Positions 22,531 through 33,806 are shown, counted from the stretch's first letter. The stretch is 64,000 nt of DNA from Anoplolepis gracilipes (GCF_047496725.1 NC_132980.1:2959001-3023000), one strand, 5' to 3'. Translations and numbers: made by a program. Notes: generated by a model not told the origin, from the sequence alone.

Positions 22531-24348
22531 TTAATTATTCCCTTTATCAATGCATAAATCGGCTAAACAGTATTGATTTGTTTGTTCGTCAAAGACAAAT
22601 TCGTACTCTTTATCTTGATAAACCGTTTTAAAATTACGATTCAATTCTATGTACGAGTCAGGATACATGGCTAGTTTAGGCTCTTCGTGATCGAGGAGCA
22701 TAATCGTGTTATTTGTATTAACCACCTCGATACCTTTCGGATAATACAGATCCCATTTATCAGCTGGACATTGTACTTCTTGTCTACCCTTGTATATCAG
22801 CGTGCGATTTTTACAATCCCATCTTAGATGATATATGAATACATTCTTTTCCCCCTGTGCCCATAAATGTTCTCGTTCAAAGAACAAGATCACATCGTTA
22901 TCTGTGTGTCGATATATACGTATCCATATATCTATAATGTGATTGTTGTAATCGCAAAGTATATATTCGTCTACGCTAAAATGGCCGCGTTCGCAATTCG
23001 GATCATGAGTGTAACGCATTTCGGCACAATTGTAAAAATGTCGCATCATTCCGATGTTGGCATACGAAAATACAAAACCTGCTTTTACAAGTTGACATCT
23101 ATTCGGTGATGTGCGAAATGTCGTAGTTGTACTAGTTGTACTTGGAATTGTACAACGTTCTTTTACAGGTTGGCGTGGGTTTTCTTTTGTATAAAAGAAT
23201 TTTTCATAAAAGAATCCGACATCCGGAAATGTAGGTTCGTACTCTTGGCCAGTAAAATGAACGTTTCTATATTGTACCCAATATTGTGCCATATCACAAT
23301 ACGTTTGATCCGACTCGTAATATGCTATCCACGAATTTTGTCCACGAACTACAAACGAGTAATCCTTACCATACATACGAATAAACAAACATGTGGGAAT
23401 GACCTCTATACCGAGTTTGCTATCCTTATATGCGAATGATTTCAATGCATCGCTTCGAGTATAGAAGCCAATCGGTCCGTAAGGAATTGTCGGATGAGCC
23501 AGAATTTTTTTACACCTTTCCCATTTTGATAAGAAATTTTTCAGAATACAATTGTCGAAATAAAGAAGCGGCAGACTCATATTTTCTATTTCGCTCAAAT
23601 ATCCATAAGCTAAACAATCTGTGTGTGTGATATATGTATAATCAAGATACAATCCCTCTTTTTTGCATTCTTTGACGGGCTGCAATTTTATATAGTTGAC
23701 AACGTACATATAATCCGGATGTTTAGAGGCATTTTCAATATCTCCGTTGTGATAATGCGCCACTATCCATGGTAATGCCATGTATACACTGTTAGCTTGA
23801 TCACGACCCATGCCGAGCGATTTCTTTGGCGTTTTTATGATCGACAGTATCATGTAAATCGCTATTTTTTGGTTTTCTTTTGTTTCCGTTATTAACATGT
23901 AATAAAAGAGCATTAAGGTTGAACTGATAGAAAATTGATACCAATTGTTACCCCAAGGAAACACCTTGTCGTATTTGCCTTCCATCGCTTTTTGATATCG
24001 AGGCACAAAATCGTCCATGATGTCAATGCACTTCTTACGCCGTGCCTCATCGTTCTCTTTGCAAAGGTAGAAATATGCGCAACTATTCAGAAAACTGCAC
24101 ATATCTCCCAATACTTTGTTATCGGTATTCCATTCCGTATAGATTCCCGTATCATTACCACCGATAGTATATCTGTCTAAATTCTCCGGTTCCTTGGACG
24201 TACTCTTCAGCATCACAGCCTCCATCATATGCTCATAATTGAATCGTTCCTTTTGGAATTGTATAAATGGGTCTTTCATCTTATACTTATCGTTGAAACT
24301 GTAAGAATAACAATTTGTTTCGTAAAATTTAATCAGAGTCTCTAACAT
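22531..24348 (-). CDS. ODV-E66-like polysaccharide (chondroitin/hyaluronan) lyase of viral origin
   Basis: Uninterrupted 605-codon frame ending TAA. I recognise it as the baculovirus/nudivirus ODV-E66 family (PL23 lyase): PFIQFQKERFNYEHMM near the start, FPWGNNWYQFSISSTLMLFY (130-149), GRDQANSVYMALPW (181-194), GLYLDYTYITHTDCLAYGYL (232-251) and GFYTRSDALKSF (294-305). As I recall, the AcMNPV lyase uses Asn236, His291, Tyr299 and Arg345; here Asn186, His242, Tyr250 and Arg298 have nearly the same spacing (56, 8 and 48 against 55, 8 and 46). A Thr-rich stretch near 400-415 separates the C-terminal region. The offset of about 50 residues means that the hydrophobic envelope anchor is missing; an in-frame TAA lies two codons upstream of the ATG. 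In viruses the enzyme helps occlusion-derived virions cross the gut lining. No intron and no other viral gene is visible. Confidence 0.82.
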   Translation of the reverse strand: MLETLIKFYETNCYSYSFNDKYKMKDPFIQFQKERFNYEHMMEAVMLKSTSKEPENLDRYTIGGNDTGIYTEWNTDNKVLGDMCSFLNSCAYFYLCKENDEARRKKCIDIMDDFVPRYQKAMEGKYDKVFPWGNNWYQFSISSTLMLFYYMLITETKENQKIAIYMILSIIKTPKKSLGMGRDQANSVYMALPWIVAHYHNGDIENASKHPDYMYVVNYIKLQPVKECKKEGLYLDYTYITHTDCLAYGYLSEIENMSLPLLYFDNCILKNFLSKWERCKKILAHPTIPYGPIGFYTRSDALKSFAYKDSKLGIEVIPTCLFIRMYGKDYSFVVRGQNSWIAYYESDQTYCDMAQYWVQYRNVHFTGQEYEPTFPDVGFFYEKFFYTKENPRQPVKERCTIPSTTSTTTTFRTSPNRCQLVKAGFVFSYANIGMMRHFYNCAEMRYTHDPNCERGHFSVDEYILCDYNNHIIDIWIRIYRHTDNDVILFFEREHLWAQGEKNVFIYHLRWDCKNRTLIYKGRQEVQCPADKWDLYYPKGIEVVNTNNTIMLLDHEEPKLAMYPDSYIELNRNFKTVYQDKEYEFVFDEQTNQYCLADLCIDKGNN

Positions 24349-25556
24349 ATATTACTTGAATAAAGTACAAATTGAGCAATATCATATTTAAATAAATGTG
24401 CAAATATACGGCCGATATTTCTTTTCTTTCAATCAAATTTATTATTTACGACAACGAAGTCGACTTGTTAGAGAAAAATTTGACATTTCAGAATTTGTTG
24501 ATCATCATTTGATCTCATGGATTGTCAAATTCAATAGAATATTGAACATATTGTTTCTTTCAGAGTACAATGACGAAATGATGTATGTACTGTTATAAAC
24601 ATCAAACATGTTATAAATATGTCTATTTTCGAGAAAATGAAAAATTTAAGCTATTATCCGTATAGGTATACGAAATTCGAAAGGCAGATTCACAAAAGTC
24701 GCGTAATTAGCACCGGATCGTCGAAGTCAGTGTGCAAAAAAAATTATGTTTTTGTCAAAGACTCTTCGAAATATCGAATTCCGAGTAATACGAAACATAC
24801 CTTCCCGTCTTATTCTCTGTTTCCATGTTAGAATACGATTGTTACGATAATCCAACAACTATTGTTGATTAGTAAATTTTCCTCATTCAAGAATTTTTTC
24901 ACACTCCTAAAGGAAACAAGATTCTGCAATTAAGATAAAAATAAAATTTTTTAAATTTGCTTTCTCATATCTTGAATCATTCATTATTTGTAATTGGAAT
25001 AAGTACAAAAAAGTCTTTGTTATGGACAGTGATAAGAAAGAATAATTTGTTCGGTTAAGAGAGTTGTCCATTTAAAAAAACCATCTACTTCCATACAATT
25101 ACATTAGTTACAATATATTATCGAATTATTATTATCTTATTAATCAAATAAAATATATATCATCAACAAAAATGTTGAGTTTTTTGAATAAATACATTTT
25201 TCTTTTACAATTATAATAATAAAGTTATTTGCAAATTATAATATACAACAAAAAAGAAATTATGGCTTTCTTTTTCTTCTATGAATATGTATAGCTAATA
25301 TGGTTATTATTAGCAGCATCTTCTGATACATTCGAAATCAACTTTTTCTCTAGGATAATGTCGAGAGAGATTAATTTTCATTATATTGTATCTATCTTTA
25401 ATGTTACAGAGATATAAAACACTTTATAATCAGTGAATATAAGAAGTTATATGTACAGTAACTAATTTCTACAAAATTTTTGTATAATTTCATCAATTAA
25501 TCAAATTTCATAAAACAATGCGCACACATTACTACAAAACAGTGAAATATTTTATA
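24349..25556. other. Spacer beside the ODV-E66-like gene; two short unassigned frames
   Basis: Short plus-strand frames at 24398-24598 (66 codons) and 24619-24831 (70 codons) run away from the lyase gene. Neither has a recognised domain, and I would not call them genes. The rest is AT-rich and empty. Confidence 0.4.
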
Positions 25557-26384
25557 CAGGGTGTCCCATTTTAATTCCTCCAGTCGAATATCTCGAAAAC
25601 CAAGCCTGGAAGAGAAAAATGGTTCAGACATGTGTTGTATGGTTTCGAGGAGGCCATAAGATGGTACCATTGGTTTGACCTTGAAGAGTCACATGAAGGT
25701 CACGTTGCATATTCATAGCTTATCTTGAGAGCTTTCCAAAACACTATGATAAAATGTTTTTTCATGAAACACTTTTTGAGTTATAAGGCTTCAAAGTAGC
25801 AATATTTTGACATAAAATACAAGTTATCTCGTAAAATATTCATTTCTCGATTATCTTACCCTAATACTTTTATGCACAGAATAATGAGACGAATCAATTG
25901 GTGTAAAGAAAACACATAGTTATCTTTAAGAAAAAGTCTGAATTTGCAACTAGCAGTTACACATTTTTACTTTAACATAATTATGTGTTTTACTTACGCC
26001 AATTGATTTGTCTCGTTATTCTGTGCAAAAGTATTAGGCTAAGATAATCGAAAAATGAATATTTTACGAGATATCTTGTATTTTATGTCAAAATATTGCC
26101 ACTTTGAAGCCTTATAACTCGAAAAGTGTTTAATGAAAAAAATTTTATCATAGTGTTTTGGAAAGCTCTCAAGATAAGCTATGAATATGCAAAAATATAT
26201 AGGGTGTTCCATTTAAGAAATTCAAAATGACCTTCACGTGACCTTCATGTGACTCTTCAAGGTCAAACTAATGGCACCATTTTATGTCCCCCTAGAAACC
26301 ATACAACTTTTGTCTAAAACATTTTTTCGAATTTTCCATATTTTTCGAGATATTTCACTGGAGGAATTAAAATGGGACACTCTG
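25557..26384. mobile_element. TA-flanked palindromic MITE, CAGGGTGTCCCATTTTAATT ends
   Basis: The left end is mirrored by AATTAAAATGGGACACTCTG at the right, with TA outside each. The two halves are inverted copies through most of the 828 bp: CTCGTAAAATATTCATTTCTC (left) against ATGAATATTTTACGAGATAT (right), and CAATTGGTGTAAAGAAAACA against its inverse. A whole transcript would be one hairpin. Related decayed copies: 1150-1810 and 32590-32819. Confidence 0.88.
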
Positions 26385-27629
26385 TATATACATAATACAT
26401 ATACATACTACATATATATAAATAAATTTAAGAACTGCTCTCTCGCTTTTTTGTGAAAATATCAATAAATATTTAAAAATTAGCAGAAATGAGACATGTT
26501 ACATAAGTATTTGTGTGTAAAAATTTTCATAAGAAATTTAGAAATTAACAGAAATTACACATTATAACTATGTGTAAACTATATATTATATATTCGTAAG
26601 ATAATGTACAATAAACATAATCCATATATAACATAGTCCATAATAAAAAATGATGTCAATTTATATAAAAATGTGATCAAAATCAGTAGTGCTTAAAATT
26701 AAATGTTATTAATTGTTATCATTGTAATAAAAAGAAGTTATAAAAAAAGAGACAATGTTAAGGAAAAAAGTAAAATAGCTATAATTATACAATTTTTCCG
26801 TAATGAATTCAACAAAATTTACATTGTTATATAAAATTGTAAAATATACAATTATAAAAAAAATTGTTAAGTTATTCGTGCCGATAGTTTCGATGCCTAT
26901 CTATTCCGACTATTCCATTTATATTTCACAATTGCTTCAAGAGAGGTCAATGGTTCTGCTTATGATTTCGTACTGAGGTGTTAATTAATGACTAAGAAAA
27001 TATTCAAATCTAAGAAAAAAGACTAGAAGGAAGATTAAGTTGACTTTTATTACTTATGATAATTTTCTCGAGAATTTGGCAGAACGAGATATTTTCGTTT
27101 GAGATAATAGTCTCGTAAGAGTACACAAGATGAAAAACTATATAAAAGTGTATTAATAAAATTGAATTGCACTGCGCAAGAAAAAATTGTATACTGAGAA
27201 CTGTGTATTGTTTCCCTTTTTTATATTTTTTTTCAGGAGGAAGTTCCTCCCACTTTACCTAGCTTTTTGTTTAAAAATCTTCTATTGTCAGATATCAACT
27301 TATGATTAAGATCGTATTACAAATTATTTACATTTTTCGGTAAATTCTTTTGTAATTGATTTGATTGATTATGAAATTTTTGTTTTTCGATGATTTCTTT
27401 TATCGGTATTGCAGCAATTAGACTTAAAGTATCTCATCAACAATTTCGTTATCATTTTTTTGTCTTACGTCAAAAAATAACGTTAAAAGATATCTGATTA
27501 TTGACTATTATTTCTTTATATTATAGTTCCTATTTGTATATAGAAGGTCGATAGTCAATTATCAAAGAGATTCATCATTGATTCATTGGCGTCTTTCTTG
27601 AGTTAGTCATCAATATAATTACTTATTGT
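26385..27629. other. AT-rich spacer; no gene recognised
   Basis: No open frame of interest and no element ends seen, apart from a loose inverted pair near 27497 and 27556 (TTGACTATT / ATAGTCAA). Confidence 0.45.
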
Positions 27630-27754
27630 AGTAAAACTGCATAAAAGGTTACACCTCTCCGATTTTCTTGCTACTTACATATATTGTTCGAGGAGTTGTT
27701 TCGAATAATTCCCCGCAGGAATTAAGTAGGCGACGGCTTTTATGCAGTTTTACC
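27630..27754. mobile_element. Miniature GGTAA-type element with 8-bp target duplication
   Basis: Only 125 bp: AGTAAAACTGCATAAAAGG at the left is inverted as CTTTTATGCAGTTTTACC at the right. The exact 8-bp repeat CTTATTGT flanks both ends. The text following the left terminus (AAAAGGTTACACCTCTCCGA) aligns with AAAAGGAGTCCACCTCTTATG of the 9699 element, so it is a minimal member of the same family. Confidence 0.75.
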
Positions 27755-28017
27755 CTTATTGTAATAATTATTACATAAAAAAACGTTATAGATATTAAAA
27801 AGTTATATTTCGCAAGAAGCTCTATTTGTTGATTGTATGATTTTTTCTTTATTTCTCACCATAAATTTTACATATAATTTTTTTTTACAAAAATTAACAC
27901 AATGAAATCTTTAAAAAAATCTTATTTTTACCATATGTTCATATGTTATGTCTACTTTTATTATATTTATTTTTTATTAAAAAAATTATATATTAATATT
28001 TATTGGCCAATTTTGAC

Positions 28018-28288
28018 TAAATAAATATTTTGGTATTCAGTATTCAAAAATTATAATAAAACATATGTAACTTACATTTTTTTAGCAAAAATCAGTTCAT
28101 TTATCCACCTTTATCTATCGACTTAAATAAATATTTTTTAATATTATGTTTAATAAAAAACACAATATTAAAAAATATTTAAGTCGATAGATAAAGATGG
28201 ATAAATGAACTGATTTTTGCTAAAAAAATGTAAGTTACATATGTTTTATTATAATTTTTGAATACTGAATACCAAAATATTTATTTAT
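28018..28288. repeat. Near-perfect hairpin, about 125-bp arms, 18-nt loop
   Basis: The left arm (AAATATTTTGGTATTCAGTA through TCTATCGACTTAAATA) is repeated inverted on the right with a single 4-nt indel and one base change that I can see. Loop about 28146-28163. The arm identity suggests recent origin or conversion between arms. No target duplication could be defined. Confidence 0.92.
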
Positions 28289-28894
28289 TAATTTAAGCCT
28301 GTGAGAAAGTAGTCAAAATTCGTCTTAAAAGTATTGAAATAAGTTACTTTTAATAGTCAGTTATAAGTTACTTTTAATAGTAATTCGATTAGTGTCCATT
28401 ATTTAATTATTTGCATCATGGTTTAGTTTTATAACTTTTTTTTACTGAAAATTGAGAAAACACTTTAAAAATGCTAAATCTAACATAGCATAATTAATAT
28501 GATATAAAAATTAAAGAAAAGTATAGTCAATTTATTCAAAGAATCTTAAATCTCGTCAGATGTACACCTGTATATACATTGTACAGTTTTAAATATGTTA
28601 AAATAGACTTTTTTAAATAAAAATATACATCAGTTGATATAAATTGATCGTAAAGCTGATTTGATAAGATCAAACTATGAAAAACCAAAATTTTTTTCAG
28701 GATGTATAAGTGAGTTGTTGTAAGTCGCGGGGAAATAATTTTTTATAAAAAAACATTACAAGAATATAATAAAATTTTTTTTAATATGCATATATCTCTC
28801 CTTTGGGAAAAATTAATTGAAAAACAAATTATTTTAAATATATAAATGTGTGTGAAAGTCTATTTACTTCTTACGTACTGATATTCGATTGTGT

Positions 28895-29046
28895 TTATCG
28901 ACCAGCTATACAATCAACCTTAGACTTTACAAACATGACACTGCGTACATCATGCCTTATTAACGTCAGGTCAAGTTTCAATAGCATTGTCAGTTTTCGG
29001 TCCATCCAAGCGATAAGATCGCGATTACATAGATTACTATCTGGAA
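28895..29046 (-). CDS. Possible terminal exon of an unrecognised gene
   Basis: Minus strand, after an acceptor-like TTAATTCCAG: the frame reads SNLCNRDLIAWMDRKLTMLL, then KLDLTLIRHDVRSVMFVK, then SKVDCIAGR and TAA. The composition looks protein-like amid AT-rich DNA, but no neighbouring exon or homology was recognised. The plus-strand frame here (28848-29069) is the weaker alternative. Confidence 0.25.
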
Positions 29047-29383
29047 TTAATAATAGTGTTGATAGTTGAGCTAAATAAATAATAGCTAATTGTTACAAGA
29101 AATACTTCAAAATCGATATACAATATCACTATATAAGGTAAGTCACTAAAAACAGAACATATTTCTCCTTTAAACAACAGAAATATACTATTTAAACATT
29201 TTTAAAGTAAAAACTTAATATATCGAAATAAATTTTATGCTACTGATATTATGTACTATTATGCATTATTTTATACAAAACTACAATATTAAAAAGCTTT
29301 AGTTACAATTAAATGTTGAACTATATGCATGTAACTATTAATTATATATTCAATTGCCAATACTTAATCAAATTAATAAAATT

Positions 29384-29429
<46 letters not shown>

Positions 29430-30357
29430 CAAAATTTTTTTCGGTATTTTGAATTATTATATCTTAAGGATCTTTGTTAAAATATCCATTTATAAAAAAA
29501 CAAGAAAAGAATTTTTATTACATAGTAAAATAGAAAATAAGTATCTTACTAGATTTTACGTTTTAAGAAACAGATTGTCTAAAATAAATTTAAAATAACT
29601 TATATTTTTATTTTTTAATGATCTTATACATGCTTTTAAATGTTAATAATTAAAATAAAGAAAATCAATTTAAGAAATTAAATTATGTAAAAATATCAAA
29701 CAAAACACATAAAGTTTTATTTTAGAAAATAAGAAAAGTAGTACATAATATGTTGAATTTCTTTTATGCTTTCTTAAAAGCAAGAGCTAACTTATCTATT
29801 TATTATTATATATTATCTAATAATTTTCGGCGCATGTATAGTTTTAGGTTAATATCTTTTTGAGAATTGATGTATTAATATAATTTTTATTTGTTAAGAA
29901 TAAGATGTTTATTACATTATTTGATTCTATTTAATTTCTATAAGATCTCACTGTCCAAATTAGTCAGAAAATTTGATGTACATTCAATTTAAAATAATTC
30001 TTATTACAAATAAGCTTGGAAAATTTTTACTTTATATATTTATATTTAATATTTAAACGTAGTAAAAGATATTTTTAACAATATAAGAGGTATTATTACA
30101 ATAAACGCGTATTATAACATAATATTTGAGATGTTAATAAGTATTGCTAATTAGTTTAGTCAGTAGAAATCTCTTCATTTGGACTTCTGTTTTCTGAAGC
30201 CTCTCATATCAAATGTCACCAGAAATTAATTCACTTTTTTTTCATTTCTATTATATCAAAGGTAAAATTAAGTATATAAATATAATATTGTTATTGTCTA
30301 TACAATTTTCAAAAGAAAAGAAATCTAGCGTTTAATAAAATCAGTAGTTTATTCATC
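29047..30357. other. AT-rich spacer; no gene recognised
   Basis: Contains an imperfect GA microsatellite at about 29388-29425 and nothing else that I can support. Confidence 0.45.
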
Positions 30358-30595
30358 AGTTTGAAAATATATACGGCTCCAATATTTACAAACATGATAA
30401 GATATACTCGGCAATGAGAGCCCATGCGCGGATGTTGATGCGTAAAGAAACTGCGTAAAGAAATTAATTCTTTTCACGAAAGAATTTTTAATTAGTGCAC
30501 AGAGCACATATTTAGATTCTCATTTTTGAGAATTCTAAAAACCCCTCTATACCCCCCTAAAGAGATGTAGACGAGAAAAAATATCGGGGCGAAGT

Positions 30596-30666
30596 CGCTG
30601 AATCGGGAATTGAACCCGAGTCTTTCGCTTGCCGGGCGACTGCTCTTACCACTGAGCTATTCAGTC
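30596..30666 (-). tRNA. tRNA-like unit (GGC anticodon position), probably SINE-type
   Basis: The minus strand matches the copy at 30915. A-box text TAGCTCAGTGGTAAG and B-box text GGGTTCAATTCCC are both present, so RNA polymerase III could start here. The acceptor stem pairs (GCTGAA/TTCAGC), as do the D and T arms. The anticodon loop CCGGCAA lacks the near-universal U33, and GGC is not an anticodon that eukaryotes use for Ala, so I doubt a working tRNA. Confidence 0.4.
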
Positions 30667-30914
30667 CCACACCGATACTTCTCTCGTCTATTTGTTTATA
30701 AACCTCTTGATAGATAAACTGAAGAACGCGATTTTTTACGCATCAACATCCGCGCATAGGCTCTCATTGCCGAGTATATCTTATCATGTTTGTAAATATT
30801 GGAGCCGTATATATTTTCAAATTATTAAAATTCACGCGGGGCTGAAAAATCGCGTTCTTCAGTTTATCTGTCAAGAGGTTTATAAACAAATAGACGAGAA
30901 AAGTATCGGTGTGG

Positions 30915-30985
30915 GGCTGAATAGCTCAGTGGTAAGAGCAGTCGCCCGGCAAGCGAAAGACTCGGGTTCAATTCCCGATTCAGCG
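30915..30985 (+). tRNA. tRNA-like unit (GGC anticodon position), probably SINE-type
   Basis: GCTGAATAGCTCAGTGGTAA, then GAGCAGTCGCCCGGCAAGCG, then TCGGGTTCAATTCCCGA and TTCAGC. Acceptor 6 bp, D arm 4 bp, anticodon arm 4 bp, T arm 5 bp. Loop CCGGCAA (C33). Copies also at 30596 (-), 16857 (-, partial) and 37013 (-, partial), all within the same repeat context, which points to a dispersed tRNA-derived repeat rather than a single-copy tRNA gene. Confidence 0.4.
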
Positions 30986-31195
30986 ACTTCGCCCTGATAT
31001 TTTTTCTCGTCCACATCTCTTTAGAGGGGTATAGTGGGGTTTTTAGAATTCTCAAAAATGAGAATCTAAATATGTGCTCTGTGCACTAATTAAAAATTCT
31101 TTCGTGAAAAGAATTAATTTCTTTACGCAGTTTCTTTACGCATCAACATCCGCGCATGGGCTCTCATTGCCGAGTATATCTTATCATTTTATTTA

Positions 31196-31274
31196 TCAGG
31201 TTGATCAGAAAGTTTTTGTATTTTATGCAAATAGGGCAACTCAAAATATGAAACTACTTTCTGACCAACCTAAT
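31196..31274. mobile_element. Tiny mariner-type deletion derivative
   Basis: CAGGTTGATCAGAAAGTTTT at the left, inverted as ACTTTCTGACCAACCTAATA at the right, about 75 bp apart. AGGTTGGTCAGAAAGT-type ends are typical of mariner elements. No transposase remains. Confidence 0.65.
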
Positions 31275-31616
31275 ATATACAATTTTGCTGTAAGAATAGA
31301 TAGAAATATGTATAATTAAACTTTTTTAAATTAATTTTTCTTTAAGAAATCAGTTATATGCTTATTTATTAAAGTACTAAAATAAATTTATTTTAAACAT
31401 TTTTAATTAAATTTTAATTTTTTAATTAATTAATTAATATGATTTGTTATAGCGTTTGCAGTATTATGCATGTTGCAACACGTATTTTCCGATGATATTT
31501 CAAGAGGATATACTTTATAACTATACTTTAAAACCTAGTAAGTAAGAATTGCAATGTTATAATTTAAATACTACAATATATATTTCATTTTTTACTATAT
31601 AAATTATAATATATAC

Positions 31617-32176
31617 ACAGGGTGTTTTTAATCCTATGTCGAAGATTTTAAGCGCATATTCTAGGAGTCAAAATAAGAAAAAAAGTTCTTATAAGCATAG
31701 GACCAAAAATGCTTTCCTTCTGAGTTATAGCCCCCTAAAGTTGGTAGAAAAAATTGCAAAATGTTTTGTAGCTCTCGAAGACTTTTCGTTGAAATTTTGT
31801 ACAGCATAATAATTAATAGTAACCTTAACTTTTATGTAATTTTGACAATTTGGTTTGATTTTGAGGGGGAGATATAGGGGGGTGCTAATTTTCAAATGGC
31901 AATAATTTTTTTTTAATTTTTCGTCCATCGAAAAATAAATGAAATTATTTGATTTAAGAGAAAAAAACCTTAAAAAAAGGTATTCCTAAAATTTTTTGTC
32001 AGACTAGTTGTTTAGGAGAAAAACTAATTGCTTATGCGGCCGACGCGACGTTCCGGACATTCTCAATTCTTTTATCTTCGTTTTTCTCCTAAACAACTAG
32101 TCTGACAAAAAATTTTAGGAATACCTTTTTTAAGGTATTTTTTTCCCTAAATCAAATAATTTCATTTATTTTTCGA
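31617..32176. mobile_element. Degenerate palindromic element with CAGGGTGTTTTTAA left end
   Basis: The left end resembles the CAGGGTGTC group, but the right end is missing. A strong inner palindrome has arms at about 31934-32032 and 32080-32176, sharing AAAATTTTTTGTCAGACTAG and TTGTTTAGGAGAAAAAC, around a GC-rich centre (GCGGCCGACGCGACG). Confidence 0.65.
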
Positions 32177-32589
32177 TGCGACGATCTTTGTAGATCTTAA
32201 TAATGTAAAAGAACTTTTTTTATTATTAAGTGAAGATCTTTAAAGTAGTGTGATAACTTTTTTTTATTTTTAAATTATGTTTTTAAATTCTTCACATCTT
32301 TCTCTAAGAAAAAAGTATTCTTGTTTTATTTTGTTAAAACTAACTGCTTTCAAGAAAAACACATTTGATTGATAGAAAGTAAACCTTTATGTAACTTTTA
32401 TAATAATTAAATAATGATTTTAAAATAATATAAAATTACATTGTGTATTAAAGAGACAACAATTAGTTAAAAAAAATTATTTGTCATTGTGAATAAATAA
32501 GAAATGATCCTGGAATATTATGATGAGTGCAGCAGTTATCAATTCCATAACCATTATTATTACTCTAACCTTATATCTTTTTACGCAGA

Positions 32590-32819
32590 AAAGATTGTAA
32601 GAAATAAATTTATATAAAAAAATCAAGTGGTTCTATTTAAAGAAAACCAGCTTGGAGTTTCACATAACTTTGGCATGTTCACTCAAGGTCAAACTAGTAT
32701 CTCTATCTTTTTTTTCTTTGAACTAAATAAGTTTTCTGTCTAAAACATTTTTTTAGAAAATCCCACCATTTCTAGATATTTAACTATTAAAAATAAAGTA
32801 TACGCTCTTTTTATATATA
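32590..32819. repeat. Fragment of the 25557-type palindromic family
   Basis: ACTCAAGGTCAAACTAGTAT, then TCTAAAACATTTTTTTAGAA and TTCTAGATATTTAACTATTAA, follow the order of the right third of the 25557-26384 element. Diverged and without clear ends. Confidence 0.5.
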
Positions 32820-32869
32820 CACGATGTCTGGTAAAGATTGAATCAACGTTTGTGAGCAGGTAGAGCGCA

Positions 32870-33757
32870 TTAAGGGGTTAGACCACCTTGACACTTTCAA
32901 AAAATCGAATTTTTTTTTTGCTTAAAATATTCCTTATAGTCTTAAAAATGATATATATTAGACCCGATTTCGAAATCGCAAAGGAAAATGATGTTTCGAG
33001 TGAGTATAGTGAAACGCGTCAACGTGTTGCGCTACATCGTGTAAGCGGCTTATTGAAAGAGCCTGTTACCTGCAAATGGGACACTTATTCTTATGAATTT
33101 TTTTTGTACCTATAGATGGCTCAGCCAAAATTTTGACCGTTATACACGAGGTCAATTGTAGAACGAACAGACGCCAAACGACGCTCAGCGTCAAAAATTG
33201 TTCCAAAAAACTTTAAACGCGTTTTTCTCGAAACAGCATTTTTCGAAACGGCGGGAAGCATAACTTCGCCAATTTTTATCCAATCGACTTGAATTTTTAT
33301 CCAGATCTTTATTTCAACATTATTTAGAACTGTACGTAGGATTTTTGCGATATTTTAAAAATTCTCGCCGCTATCGCTTTATTTCATTCAAATTTTTGAA
33401 GCTAAAAATGACTTTTTTTTTTCAAATCGTTGCCATTTTAACAAAAATGCATATTTCTCAAAACGGCTACGTACATTCCTAGTTTTGAATATGTAGAAAA
33501 TAAATATTTCTGTTTTTTTGTTCTACAACTAACCAGTGCTGAGTAATCGTGCCCGCCGTTTTGCATATCGATCAAAACCACATACAAAAAGATAGCCATC
33601 ACGCGTTTAATTTTTATATTAAATACTTTAAAAAATATTTTTTATATTCTTTAATACTCATAATAAACACCAAAAAAGAATTTGTCCTTGTACAGATAGT
33701 TTTCTTTAAAAAAATTTTTAAAAATGCTTGAGGCTCCAAGGTGGTCTAACCCCTTAA
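32870..33757. mobile_element. TTAA-flanked MITE, copy 2 (piggyBac-like), nested
   Basis: Begins TTAAGGGGTTAGACCACCTT and ends AAGGTGGTCTAACCCCTTAA; 888 bp, highly similar to 20009-20901. It sits in the left arm of the palindromic element at 32820. The uninterrupted right arm reads CAGTTTAATGCGC, the empty site, which shows that exactly TTAA was duplicated on insertion. Confidence 0.9.
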
Positions 33758-33806
33758 ACTGAACAGAAAAGTCCTTTATCATTTTACGATTTTCGCAATA
33801 ATTATT

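Larger units (their letters stand above)
30358..31187. repeat. Large palindromic repeat carrying two opposed tRNA-like genes
   Basis: The terminal unit TGATAAGATATACTCGGCAA... occurs near 30397, inverted at about 30735-30825 in the middle, and inverted again near 31140-31187. The segments between (TAGACGAGAAAAAATATCGGG, the tRNA-like unit, CGGTGTG, ATAAACAAATAGACGAG) are mirrored in the two arms. Each arm holds one tRNA-like unit. No protein is encoded. The same flanking text occurs at 16857-16950 and 36890-37067. Confidence 0.85.

Noticed and set aside
22867..24180. Plus-strand frames across the ODV-E66-like gene
   Set aside because: Antisense shadows of a strongly supported 605-codon frame.
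28848..29069. Plus-strand 73-codon frame
   Set aside because: The opposite strand offers a better exon candidate with an acceptor; neither is strongly supported.
30915..30985. Functional tRNA-Ala gene
   Set aside because: C33 in the anticodon loop, a GGC triplet not used in eukaryotic tRNA-Ala, and several dispersed copies within a repeat argue for a tRNA-derived repeat; kept only as tRNA-like with low confidence.
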